Origin: JAAYUD01 sp041907665
Lineage (GTDB): Bacteria > Bacteroidota > Bacteroidia > Bacteroidales > Bacteroidaceae
NCBI GenBank assembly: GCA_041907665.1
Contig: JAYRGW010000001.1
Span: 199,991-263,990, forward strand
Length of the DNA stretch: 64,000 nucleotides
Reading direction: 5' to 3'
The position numbers were made by a program, and so were the translations under genes. Shown piece by piece: positions 30,855 through 39,026 of this stretch (the first letter of the stretch is position 1; the number at the start of each line of letters is the position of its first letter). The notes beneath the pieces were generated by a model. It searched no databases. It saw only the letters and a program-made list of their open reading frames with translations, and had not been told where the DNA came from.

Positions 30855-33800
30855 TCAGAATGGTAATGGTGGCTCTTTTTCTATCAGGGTATTGTTTACT
30901 CCTTCATTTTCGCGGTCGAGATTGATTCCTATGAGTCCTTTTAGAACATCGTAATTGAGTACCATCGCAGAATAGGATCGCTCAACAGACACCATAATGC
31001 GTGTGAGTGTCATGTTTGGCTTTGTTCCAGGTGCTGCGCTGTCGTTTTGATAGGCTTGGCTTGCTGGGACTTCTTTGGCTTCCATATAATGGAACTTCGT
31101 GCTGTCAACCATTCCTATATAAGCGGGACTAGATCGTAGATTTTGTTGAATAGTTCCGAGGGTAAAAGCTTCTTTTGTACCGATCGCTGAAGAATAAATG
31201 CTATGCAGAGTAGAAAGTCGCATGTAAATAATGCTAGTATCAGTGCTCGGTAAAACGTATTCTTGACTATCTTTAAGTTTGATGTTTTTTCCTGGGCGGA
31301 CGATCTTATAATCGCGTCCATATTTGACGGTGCCTTTATCAAGTAGATAGTCGATTGTATTAAAGAATGTGGCCAATTTATCAGTCTTTATGATCATATC
31401 CACTTGTGAGCGGATCTTTTCGACAGCAATCGGTATAAATTCTTCGACGGTGAATGGTAATTTAATATGAGGCGCATAATTCTCGACGATTTTTAAAGTC
31501 GTAACAAACATTGAAACTGTGTTGGTTATACGTGCCTGATCTCCGCTCTTACTGCCAGTAATAGACTCTAGCCTCTGTTGTAGCTCTCTTGAAGTCCGTT
31601 TCCATACTTCTGAAAAGTGTTCCCGGATAAGAGGACGAAGTTTTAATATATCTACTAGTAGGTATGATAGACCGGCGCGTTCGTAATCTTTTAGCTCTTG
31701 AAAAATTTCTACGGCATGTTCTTCGCGGAGTTTTGGCGATTTTGGAACTTCGCATAAAATAACACGATTCGTTAGTGCATTATCGTCTTTTTGCGGAACT
31801 TCTTGGCCGAGGATTATTACCGGAGCATTAACCTTTGATGTTTCGATGTCGTTAGTAGTGGCCGATTTGCGCTTTTGCTTACCATTTGAATCGTAGGTGA
31901 CGTCCTTAAGTCCTTGAAATTTGGCGTCTGATATCATTTCATCGTTATACTCTTCATATATCTGAGGTACATCGCGGAATTTTTCAAGTATAGAAAAGAA
32001 CGCAGCGTCAGTTCCGGAAGTTAAATTGAATGCCGGCGCTTCGGGGCGAATGAATAGTGAACGGATTGACACTGCTATCTGAGTCTTTCCGGACTCTGTC
32101 GGCCCGACAAAAAATAGTGAAGTGAAAGTTCTATTCATAAGCGGATGAATGTCAGACCGAAATGCACACATGATCGCAAAAATGATAGCCCACTTTCCAT
32201 TGTCGTTGATTTGGTAGACTTCGTTCATCAGTGACGCCCAGTGCTCGAAAGTGGTACGCTTTTTGGCTGGAGTATCCGTGTATGCGAGAAATCGTTCTTG
32301 TTCAAACTGATCGTTGTCTTTACGTCCCAAATTGATCTTTGAGAAGGCAGGCGAGTAAAAGAGGGTATCACCGTCGCGCATAAGGCCGAGGTCATCACAA
32401 AATTCGAATTGCCATTCACCGTCTACCTGGTGCAAGATCGCGTTTGAAAATAGAAAGCATCCTTCTTCCTGCTGTCCATATACTTTTATCTGTGTGCACG
32501 CTGGAAATTTGTGAGACATATAGGTCCATATTCGACTGTAATCAACGGCTGTGCCATTTTCGAAGTTGTATCCACCATCTAGACATACGAGTTTCTTCTG
32601 TATCTCTGTGAGTTTGACAAAAGTCGTTGATGGCCATTCTACGTATTTCGGCTTTTTGTCGTATAGTGAGTTGAGACGTAATATACGTCTGTTTTCCTCA
32701 TCGTTAGTACTGTATACATGAAAAAGAGGTTCCATGTAAAAGTCACTGACACGGTGGTAAGATGTATTATCTGTTTTGAACATATATGAAACTGGTATTC
32801 CGTCATTATTCAGTAAAGGATAGAAGTTGAACCGGTCTAGCATCTTTTTATATTCCTCATTTTGCAGCACGTAGTCGGGTACATTACTTTCGTCGACGTA
32901 CATAAGGTCGTTGAAGATATCTCCGCGTTCGCGTTCTATCTTTCGTCGAGATTTGCGTTCGTTATTGAAAGGTTTTAGGACATCTTTTAGTGCGGTCGTT
33001 TTTAGATCGAGAATCTTTGCCCAGGCTTCCATGTTGATGGTCTGAATAGATTCGCGCGCGTATGATATCATGTCTGCGCAGCGGGTGATATATTCATTCT
33101 TTACTTCTGGAGTAGGTAAGTCCTCTCTAATGCGGTCGCCGTACCAACTAATGTAAAAGAAGAGAAAACCGACAGGTACTTCGGAATTATTCATTACGTC
33201 AACGGTGAGCCCGAATTTAAACATTTCTTTCATGAGCTTGCAGTCCGAATTCTCGCTTCGTCCGTCGCACTGCATCTCTGGGCTGTGAACAATTACACGG
33301 TCTGCGAGTTGCATTAAAGTTTGAATGTCTCCTTGATTTGGGAGCTCATAATAGAAGAGCCATGGTTGCTTTTCTCCGATATTTGTTTGGAAACGGTTAA
33401 AATCAGAAGTGAGATGTATCGTCTTTTCTTCTTTTTCAATATATTCTTTGATAAATTCCGTCCCATAGAAACCTGGTTGAAAGTGCTCGGGTTCTTCTGG
33501 CGTCTGAATAGATCCTGTAAGTTGATTGAGTTGATCAAGCGAGTAACCGGTGAAACTATAGAGTTCCCCCATTAGTTTCTCGCGGATGATAGCTTCTTTC
33601 TCTGTCATGAGGATAGCGAGAACCGTCTTGGTCTTTGCGAGTTTCTGGTATTCGTCATCCGTTTGCTCGAACAACGTATGTCCTAGGAAGTCTATATAAG
33701 AAGTTTCTTTCTCTTCAACCCATTTTGGAAAATCAAGACCTTTGAGTTTTGCCATATCATCAGGATCTTTTCCTGCCGGAAGTAGGATGCACTTTACGAC

Positions 33801-34799
33801 GAACTCATCTTTAACAAATTTCGGAATCTTATCGATAGCGCTTTTGATGCCTGCGTCATCTCCGTCAAGCATAAATACTACATTTGAAGTAATGTTGTGA
33901 ATGAGACGACGTTGGCGCTCATCGAATGCACATCCGCTTGATGCGACTACGTTAGTAAGTCCGGACTGAAATGACTGCAGTACATCCATTTGCCCTTCGA
34001 CGATATATACCTTGTCTTTTTGTATAATTGACTTTCTAGCCTGGTATAATCCATATAAACATGATCCTTTTTTGAACAGGATTGTGTCTCCAGTATTTTT
34101 ATATTTTATATATGGTTTCGATTTGTCTGCAGGTCTTGGTCGGATATCTCGTCCGTCGAAACCTATTACATTGCCTAGGTGATCATAAAAAGGGAAGATA
34201 ATGCGATTATAAAAGAAATCATGCAATGTGTGCTGGTCGTTCATGTATGACACTCCACATGCGATCAGGTGCTTCGGATTATATCCTTTTTGCACCATTC
34301 GTGTACTTAATTCATTAGAAGAAAAAGCGAAACCCAGTCCGAACTGTTCAACGATCGCAGGTTTAATATTTCGATCGGACAAGTATTCGTTTCCTTCTGG
34401 GCTTCGCTTTAGGTTCCAGCAAAAGAGGTTATGCGCCTCTTCAATTGCTATTCGGGCTGATTCTTTTTCTTGTTGTGATATACGTTGTTCGTCTGTTAAC
34501 TCGACATTAGGGACATCGATGCCGTATTGTTTGCCGAGCTCGCGAACTGCTTCGGGGAAAGACATGCCATTAGCTTTTTGTAGATAGCTAATGACATTCC
34601 CACCTTCACCGCAACTGAAGCATTTATAGATACCACGTGCTGGTGAAACCGTGAATGATGGCGTTTTCTCATTGTGAAAAGGGCACAAACCAACGTAATT
34701 GACCCCTTGTTTCTTAAGCGCCACGTCTTTTCCGATGACTTTTACGATATCGGCAGCTCCTAGAATCCGGTCTATAGTATCTTGAGGTATTTGACTCAT
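30855..34799 (-). CDS. DnaG-type primase fused to a phage AAA+ helicase
   Basis: A 1314-residue replication protein. A CHC2 zinc finger lies at residues 39-63 (C39, H42, C60, C63), followed by the DnaG RNA-polymerase core and a TOPRIM domain with EGQMD (268-272) and DGDDAG (312-317). Residues 420-850 are a long section I cannot assign. A helicase/ATPase follows with Walker A GPTESGKT (899-906) and an acidic Walker B-like segment (VPQIYEEYNDE) with the expected arginine downstream (NRVILCEVP). The last 200 residues may hold a DNA-binding helix bundle. It would both open the fork and prime it, like T7 gp4 but with a different helicase. Confidence 0.85.
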   Translation of the reverse strand: MSQIPQDTIDRILGAADIVKVIGKDVALKKQGVNYVGLCPFHNEKTPSFTVSPARGIYKCFSCGEGGNVISYLQKANGMSFPEAVRELGKQYGIDVPNVELTDEQRISQQEKESARIAIEEAHNLFCWNLKRSPEGNEYLSDRNIKPAIVEQFGLGFAFSSNELSTRMVQKGYNPKHLIACGVSYMNDQHTLHDFFYNRIIFPFYDHLGNVIGFDGRDIRPRPADKSKPYIKYKNTGDTILFKKGSCLYGLYQARKSIIQKDKVYIVEGQMDVLQSFQSGLTNVVASSGCAFDERQRRLIHNITSNVVFMLDGDDAGIKSAIDKIPKFVKDEFVVKCILLPAGKDPDDMAKLKGLDFPKWVEEKETSYIDFLGHTLFEQTDDEYQKLAKTKTVLAILMTEKEAIIREKLMGELYSFTGYSLDQLNQLTGSIQTPEEPEHFQPGFYGTEFIKEYIEKEEKTIHLTSDFNRFQTNIGEKQPWLFYYELPNQGDIQTLMQLADRVIVHSPEMQCDGRSENSDCKLMKEMFKFGLTVDVMNNSEVPVGFLFFYISWYGDRIREDLPTPEVKNEYITRCADMISYARESIQTINMEAWAKILDLKTTALKDVLKPFNNERKSRRKIERERGDIFNDLMYVDESNVPDYVLQNEEYKKMLDRFNFYPLLNNDGIPVSYMFKTDNTSYHRVSDFYMEPLFHVYSTNDEENRRILRLNSLYDKKPKYVEWPSTTFVKLTEIQKKLVCLDGGYNFENGTAVDYSRIWTYMSHKFPACTQIKVYGQQEEGCFLFSNAILHQVDGEWQFEFCDDLGLMRDGDTLFYSPAFSKINLGRKDNDQFEQERFLAYTDTPAKKRTTFEHWASLMNEVYQINDNGKWAIIFAIMCAFRSDIHPLMNRTFTSLFFVGPTESGKTQIAVSIRSLFIRPEAPAFNLTSGTDAAFFSILEKFRDVPQIYEEYNDEMISDAKFQGLKDVTYDSNGKQKRKSATTNDIETSKVNAPVIILGQEVPQKDDNALTNRVILCEVPKSPKLREEHAVEIFQELKDYERAGLSYLLVDILKLRPLIREHFSEVWKRTSRELQQRLESITGSKSGDQARITNTVSMFVTTLKIVENYAPHIKLPFTVEEFIPIAVEKIRSQVDMIIKTDKLATFFNTIDYLLDKGTVKYGRDYKIVRPGKNIKLKDSQEYVLPSTDTSIIYMRLSTLHSIYSSAIGTKEAFTLGTIQQNLRSSPAYIGMVDSTKFHYMEAKEVPASQAYQNDSAAPGTKPNMTLTRIMVSVERSYSAMVLNYDVLKGLIGINLDRENEGVNNTLIEKEPPLPF

Positions 34800-34802
34800 G
34801 AG

Positions 34803-35201
34803 TTATTCAAATAAAGGTAATTGTAATGCATCAAAGAATTTGAGAGCGTCGTTAACATCATAGTTGATAGCTTTAACCACATGTTTTACTTCTTCTTCAG
34901 ATGGTTGGCTATATCCAAATGCTAACTCTGCCCATCGTTTTTGAGATATTCCAGTGCGGTCGAAAAAGGCTCGATTTGGATGGAATAGTTCAATATCACC
35001 GAACTTGACTTCGAGGATCTTTCTCATGATTGGATTCTTACACTGCGCTTTCATTGGTATATAATGGCGATAGCAATATAGATAGATTGCCTTAGCTGAT
35101 TTGCCTATCCGAGGTGCTAATGTTTTTATTGCGGTCCCTTTTGCCAGTTCTTCCCGGAGCAGCTTATCTTGAGCTGCAGTCCACATTTCACCGGCTGGCA
35201 T
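34803..35201 (-). CDS. Phage DNA-binding protein with Myb/HTH-like N-terminus
   Basis: A 132-residue protein. I chose the ATG at 35201 (MPAGEMWTAAQDKLLREE) because it has a good AAAGGAAA ribosome site; a longer start exists at 35258. WTAAQDKLLREELAKGTAIKTL and APRIGKSAKAIYLYCYRHYIP resemble a SANT/Myb or GcrA-type HTH. A second HTH-like segment (GISQKRWAELAFGYSQPSEEE) follows. It may regulate early transcription. It ends three bases before the primase. Confidence 0.55.
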   Translation of the reverse strand: MPAGEMWTAAQDKLLREELAKGTAIKTLAPRIGKSAKAIYLYCYRHYIPMKAQCKNPIMRKILEVKFGDIELFHPNRAFFDRTGISQKRWAELAFGYSQPSEEEVKHVVKAINYDVNDALKFFDALQLPLFE

Positions 35202-35532
35202 GGTTTCCTTTATTAATGATTGATTTTGGCTGTTGGCCAACAATTGAACGAAGTGCATAAATAATAGCCGTGAAAGGGTTATAAGAAGAAATTTTCACGA
35301 CTCCGGTACCAGACTCTGGACAGTTTTGTATTTCTTCAATTTCTGTTGGGATAACGATAGGATTTTTGGTGTAATGATCGAGCATCTCAATAAAGGGTGG
35401 AAAGGATGAGGGGCAGAAATTACAGTAAAGGGAGAAGCTTTTTTCTGACATCTGAAAGATGGTTACACTTTGCATCGTACTGTTTGTGACAGTGATTTTC
35501 TGTTCGAATGCGTCTATTAATTTTTGATCCAT
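35188..35532 (-). CDS. Early phage protein of unknown function (114 aa)
   Basis: A 114-residue protein (starts MDQKLIDAFEQK) with a CNFCPSSFPPF segment and a basic C-terminus. Its end overlaps the next gene by 14 bp. No known motif except the possible single Cys-x2-Cys pair. Confidence 0.45.
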   Translation of the reverse strand: MDQKLIDAFEQKITVTNSTMQSVTIFQMSEKSFSLYCNFCPSSFPPFIEMLDHYTKNPIVIPTEIEEIQNCPESGTGVVKISSYNPFTAIIYALRSIVGQQPKSIINKGNHASR

Positions 35533-35545
35533 GATTTTTTTGTAT

Positions 35546-35914
35546 TTAGTTTTCTAATTTTTCTCTGATTCTAACTTCTGTTTCACAACGACGTCCGGAA
35601 CGGCTTCGGCGAAACGTTTGGTACTCCGGTTGCGTAAATATTGAAAAAAGGAATAAAGCTAAAAAACACCCGGCGATAAAACGACGTGCAGGTTCACATT
35701 GCGATAAGTGAAGCCCGAATCTTTTACAGTAGCAGTATTTTGACAACTCTGTGGATTTCTGTATTTCCACTTTCTCATATATGCGTTTCATAATGACTTT
35801 TACTGTCTCAAATGAAATATTAAGCGCATCAGCTGTCTCTTTTATAGAATAGCCGAATCCTATAAATTCTGCGACCTCATTTTCCCTAGGGGTAAGTTTA
35901 GCATCGAGTTTCAT
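35546..35914 (-). CDS. LuxR-type HTH regulator with a C-terminal hydrophobic segment
   Basis: A 122-residue protein. Residues 7-58 are a LuxR/GerE HTH (LTPRENEVAEFIGFGYSI, KETADALNISFETVKVIMKR). Cys-rich (YCYCKRFG) and hydrophobic (FIAGCFLALFLFSIF) segments follow, so it may be membrane-tethered. It starts at the stop of the 80-aa gene (one-base overlap). Its role in the early operon is probably transcriptional control. Confidence 0.65.
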   Translation of the reverse strand: MKLDAKLTPRENEVAEFIGFGYSIKETADALNISFETVKVIMKRIYEKVEIQKSTELSKYCYCKRFGLHLSQCEPARRFIAGCFLALFLFSIFTQPEYQTFRRSRSGRRCETEVRIREKLEN

Positions 35915-36156
35915 TATTCACAAGGAGTTATTTTCCAAATTTCATCGCTCATCACTCCATGTTCTCCTAGTATCTTTGATATTTGTTGATATACATGATG
36001 TGGCATATCTCTATACGATCTTTTTTTTCTGCTGAATTCTGATTCGGCAGAACAGCCAAGATAGCTATAAAGAGCCTCTTTTACTGCTTTGGCATCTTCA
36101 ACCTTTAATTTTTTCATGCCAGATGCAAACGAATAACGAAAATGTGGTATTGCCAT
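35914..36156 (-). CDS. First early protein, unknown (80 aa)
   Basis: An 80-residue basic protein, divergent from the repressor gene across 123 bases. Cro-like proteins often occupy this place, but I see no clear HTH; the body has KVEDAKAVKEALYSYLG and RDMPHHVYQQISKILGE. It overlaps the LuxR-type gene by one base. Confidence 0.5.
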   Translation of the reverse strand: MAIPHFRYSFASGMKKLKVEDAKAVKEALYSYLGCSAESEFSRKKRSYRDMPHHVYQQISKILGEHGVMSDEIWKITPCE

Positions 36157-36215
36157 AATTGATTGATTTTATTAACTTTGTTGCATTGAATTATTAAATA
36201 CTTTGCAAACGTAAT

Positions 36216-36272
36216 TAATATTTTAGTCATAAACAAGCATTAGGAGTAATATTTTAATCGTTTAATTAAAAT
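36216..36272. promoter_or_regulatory. Candidate repressor operators
   Basis: In the divergent region a direct repeat TAATATTTTA occurs at 36216-36225 and 36247-36256 (31 bp, three helical turns apart). The second overlaps an inverted repeat ATTTTAAT/ATTAAAAT (36251-36258 with 36265-36272) just before the repressor ATG. This fits auto-regulated operators; it is AT-rich, so chance is possible. Confidence 0.4.
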
Positions 36273-36279
36273 TTTTACC

Positions 36280-36684
36280 ATGAAGGAAAGAATGATGCAG
36301 TTAGCTGCTGCCCTCAATTTGAGTATGAGAGGGTTTTCGATGGCAATTGGTATGTCATCTGGATGGGGTACTACGATGTCTGAGAAGGGTATAGGCAGCG
36401 ATGTACTTGCTAAAATTTTAGCAAGGTTCCCAGAAGTGAACCCGACTTGGCTAATAACGGGAGAAGGAGAAATATTTAAACTTGAATCTGAAGATGTAGG
36501 AGATTCGGTGCTTAACTCAGAGAATTATTATCGTAAATTGTATATTTCTCTTGCGAAAGATAATGATGATTTGCGTGTTGAGAATGCAAAGCTTCGGCAA
36601 GATCTTTATGATGCGATCGATAAATACAAAAAAATCACAATGGAGAATATTTCTCTTATGCAGAAGCATGGTGCCAATGATTAA
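36280..36684 (+). CDS. Phage CI-type HTH repressor
   Basis: A 134-residue protein, the only plus-strand gene of the prophage apart from one small doubtful frame. Residues 1-60 form an XRE-like HTH (LAAALNLSMRGFSMAIGM) with the VNPTWLITGEGEIF motif typical of short phage repressors, followed by a coiled coil (DDLRVENAKLRQDLYDAIDKYKK) that probably dimerises it. There is no LexA/S24 peptidase domain, so induction would go through the antirepressor at 30.2 kb and not RecA cleavage. Confidence 0.75.
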   Translation: MKERMMQLAAALNLSMRGFSMAIGMSSGWGTTMSEKGIGSDVLAKILARFPEVNPTWLITGEGEIFKLESEDVGDSVLNSENYYRKLYISLAKDNDDLRVENAKLRQDLYDAIDKYKKITMENISLMQKHGAND

Positions 36685-37012
36685 TTTAAAAAGTATTTAA
36701 TTTCTATTTTTTTATTTGTTTTCGTCTCGGACGGATTTCGGACGAAAATAGCATTATTAACTCTTATTCAAAATTGTATGTGGCTGATTTTTAGGTGTGA
36801 ATCATGCTTTGATATTTTGTTGCACGTCAAGTCTCCGCAACAAAATAGGACGTAAATAACTAAAATGTAGTTGTTTACGTTTTTTCGTCTAAAGCAAGTC
36901 GGACAGATTTCGGACATTTTGTTTATGCTTCAAACTAGGAAGTCTTATTGAAACAATGCTTAATTCCCTTTCTTTTCAGGTGATTCTTTATAATATAACT
37001 GTAGGCGTCTCG
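36685..37012. other. Gene-free prophage end region with two 17-bp repeats
   Basis: No gene is visible here. The sequence TCGGAC(G/A)GATTTCGGAC occurs at 36727-36743 and 36899-36915, each preceded at a similar distance by TTTTCGTCT. Such spaced direct repeats near a repressor could be integrase arm sites or operators. The prophage/host junction lies somewhere in 36.7-37.8 kb, but I cannot place it. Confidence 0.4.
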
Positions 37013-37022
37013 CATTTTAGAC

Positions 37023-37182
37023 AGAAAAACGACTGCCATTTCCTGTTATTAAACGCTCATAGATTTATGCCAGAGCGCATAAAATGAAAGGCAGTCGCCA
37101 AATCTTAAATAGGGACATAAAAAAGCCCTATGTTATTTTTAAGCTGTAAACATTCTTTATATGATTTCTGTAGTGTCTTTAA
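37023..37182 (-). ncRNA. Predicted small RNA, copy 2
   Basis: Same architecture as the RNA at 6452-6626: minus-strand promoter (37189-37219), a 5' segment with ACAGCT and TAACA, an ATAGGG/CCCTAT hairpin with a T-rich loop, then the long-range stem CGACTGCC/GGCAGTCG (37090-37097 with 37030-37037) and TTTTT. The stem differs from copy 1 by a compensating change (G-C to A-T). The loop regions of the two copies are unrelated. Transcribed toward the repressor gene. Conservation extends over 37013-37151. Confidence 0.55.
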
Positions 37183-37188
37183 TTGAAG

Positions 37189-37219
37189 CAAATAGTGAAA
37201 GAATGTTTGGAACAGCAAA
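37189..37219 (-). promoter_or_regulatory. Promoter for small RNA copy 2
   Basis: Minus strand: TTTG (37219-37216), 21 bases, TATTTG (37194-37189), the same geometry as the copy-1 promoter. It lies just downstream of the stop of the 132-aa secreted protein gene. Confidence 0.45.
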
Positions 37220-37246
37220 ATAAGAAGGAAGAAAAAAATAGAAATT

Positions 37247-37645
37247 TTATTTGTCTCCATTGACTCTGAATCCCTGATGAATCTCTTCGTCATTCCTTAC
37301 ATCTTTGTAAAGTAACCAACGATATACATTTTGATTACTTGTAGTAACAACATAAGCTTGTACAAATTTCCAATCTAGTCTTCCCATAAAATTCATAGCA
37401 TCAACCATCGAATTGAAATCTAGCGGTTTTCCATTGTCGTCTACTAAGGTTCCTTTATTGCCAGTCCAAAATGAGGATTTCTGACCAAAATCAAGGTTTA
37501 CTGTTAATTTGCTACTGAACAACTTACCTGTACCTATTAGTTCGCAATAAACTCGATAAGTGCCGCTTTTTTGTTCAGGTTGTTGAGCAAAAGAGTTGAT
37601 TGAACACATGATGCAGAGCATCATCACAAATAAAACTTTTTTCAT
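37247..37645 (-). CDS. Secreted protein of unknown function (132 aa)
   Basis: A 132-residue protein with a clear signal peptide (MKKVLFVMMLCIMCSINSFAQQ, cleavage after SFA). The mature part is beta-rich (KLTVNLDFGQKSSFW) and of unknown function. A perfect -7 box TACCTTTG lies 26 bases upstream. It lies near the prophage end and could be a lysogenic conversion gene or host DNA; I cannot decide. Confidence 0.65.
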   Translation of the reverse strand: MKKVLFVMMLCIMCSINSFAQQPEQKSGTYRVYCELIGTGKLFSSKLTVNLDFGQKSSFWTGNKGTLVDDNGKPLDFNSMVDAMNFMGRLDWKFVQAYVVTTSNQNVYRWLLYKDVRNDEEIHQGFRVNGDK

Positions 37646-37670
37646 AATGTAAATTTATTGTTTAGTACCT

Positions 37671-37678
37671 CAAAGGTA
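37671..37678 (-). promoter_or_regulatory. -7 element of the secreted protein gene
   Basis: Minus-strand TACCTTTG, an exact TAnnTTTG match, with the predicted start about 20 bases before the ATG at 37645. Confidence 0.5.
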
Positions 37679-37790
37679 ATAAATTAAGTATATAATGATA
37701 TAAATTACCGAAACAATTCTACAATAAATATTTTAAGCAAATTACAATTTTTGTTTTTATATGTCATGCGACTTCCTTACCAGATTTAAG

Positions 37791-37833
37791 ATAAAAAGAA
37801 AGAGCGTAAAAACTTATTTGGTTTTCACACTCT
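37791..37833 (-). terminator. Intrinsic terminator of the ABC/GntR operon
   Basis: A 13-bp stem (37821-37833 with 37801-37813, two G-T pairs) with a 7-base loop, followed on the minus strand by TTCTTTTT. It lies 26 bases after the 254-aa gene. Confidence 0.7.
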
Positions 37834-37858
37834 GTCTCTTTTTGGCATCATCCTGATA

Positions 37859-38623
37859 CTAATCTTTTCCTAAATAGATTTCAGCGTTTGAACTGGTGCG
37901 TGTCGCAATTGTTTTACCTTTGGAAGGCTTTATATAGACATGTTTGATCTTTGTTAAATCTATCTCCGATGGATCGTTGTTGTCGTTGCTTCCTATTAGA
38001 TATAGATTTTCAATGTCGTATTTGGTGGTATTGATTAGTTTGGTATTGTCTACAAGTAGTTGTAATGACTTTATTTTAGAATCGGGAACTTGTACAGTTC
38101 CTCCTGCTGCAATGTCGAATTTGTCGATTGTGCATGTTTGGGCTGTGATGTCTGAATACGAACTTCCCTTTATGGAGCATTGATTTAGTTTTAAGCCCAT
38201 CAATTTAGTGTCGCTGATACGACGTTCGCCTAATATTAAATCTAGAGTTTTGGTTGAATGAGCAATGGAGAATACCAATGTAGGGGGATTATTGTGTAGC
38301 TTCTCTAAATCCTTTTCGTCTTTGAAAAGTGATAGAATTAAAGTATCTCCCTTTTGCACTGCCTTTACCCAATCCTTAGGGTATGTAATTTTATTTGTAT
38401 TGGCATTGCTTTCGGATACTATTTTCAGATTGTAGTAACTTTGATGATTGCTGGTGTTGCTGTCGTCTATTTTAAGCACTTTGACATTGTTTACATTCAT
38501 TGTTGTGGATTTAGCATAGATGGGGGTGATGCTATTGAAATATTTGAAGTATATCATCACGCCAATGCTGAATAAAAAGGAGGTAATAAACATTCCTATT
38601 ACCCAATATGTGGTTTTTTTCAT
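37859..38623 (-). CDS. Membrane-anchored beta-rich protein of the ABC/GntR operon
   Basis: A 254-residue protein with one N-terminal membrane helix (YWVIGMFITSFLFSIGVMIYF) and a long outer domain of repeating strands (adhesin/DUF2807-like, with many I-K-x-L steps). It is the last gene of the four-gene operon, two bases after the GntR gene, and probably faces the periplasm. Proteins of this kind occur with YtrA-type ABC systems in Bacteroides; function unknown. Confidence 0.6.
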   Translation of the reverse strand: MKKTTYWVIGMFITSFLFSIGVMIYFKYFNSITPIYAKSTTMNVNNVKVLKIDDSNTSNHQSYYNLKIVSESNANTNKITYPKDWVKAVQKGDTLILSLFKDEKDLEKLHNNPPTLVFSIAHSTKTLDLILGERRISDTKLMGLKLNQCSIKGSSYSDITAQTCTIDKFDIAAGGTVQVPDSKIKSLQLLVDNTKLINTTKYDIENLYLIGSNDNNDPSEIDLTKIKHVYIKPSKGKTIATRTSSNAEIYLGKD

Positions 38624-38625
38624 TG

Positions 38626-39009
38626 CTATTTTTCTTTTATTTTGTTCTGTTTATCAATAAACTTATCATACATGTCAACAATCTTTTCCATCGGGATATC
38701 CAGAGAATATATTTGTTGAAAGACATTATTTAGATCTTCGTTGAGAAATGTCTCTTTTCTTATCCTCTTGATCATTTTAACAGCTCCTTGTGATACGAAG
38801 TAGCCGATGCCTCTTTTATTAAAGATTATTTCTTGTTGCTGCAAGTAGTCGTAAGTTCTCATTACGGTGTTCGGGTTCACTTCGACCAGTGCGGAATAGT
38901 CTCGGATGGAAGTTACTCGTTCTTCTTCTTTGAACTCCCCCGACAATATTTCATCGCATATTCTTTCTGCTATTTGCAGATAAATGGGACGAGTTTCTTT
39001 AAAGTTCAT
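38626..39009 (-). CDS. GntR-family regulator, YtrA type
   Basis: A 127-residue protein. The winged-helix domain is at residues 8-75 (IYLQIAERICDEILSG, RVTSIRDYSALVEVNPNTVMRTYDYL, FNKRGIGYFVS), followed by only about 50 residues (dimerisation helices), the hallmark of the YtrA subfamily. These repress an ABC transporter operon that includes themselves, often in response to cell-envelope stress. A matching palindrome lies at the operon's promoter (40724-40736). Confidence 0.82.
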   Translation of the reverse strand: MNFKETRPIYLQIAERICDEILSGEFKEEERVTSIRDYSALVEVNPNTVMRTYDYLQQQEIIFNKRGIGYFVSQGAVKMIKRIRKETFLNEDLNNVFQQIYSLDIPMEKIVDMYDKFIDKQNKIKEK

Positions 39010-39026
39010 ATTTTGATCTCCTTTAA

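Noticed and set aside
1..37000. Integrative conjugative element
   Set aside because: No relaxase, conjugation or mobilisation gene; terminase, portal, capsid and tape measure show a phage.
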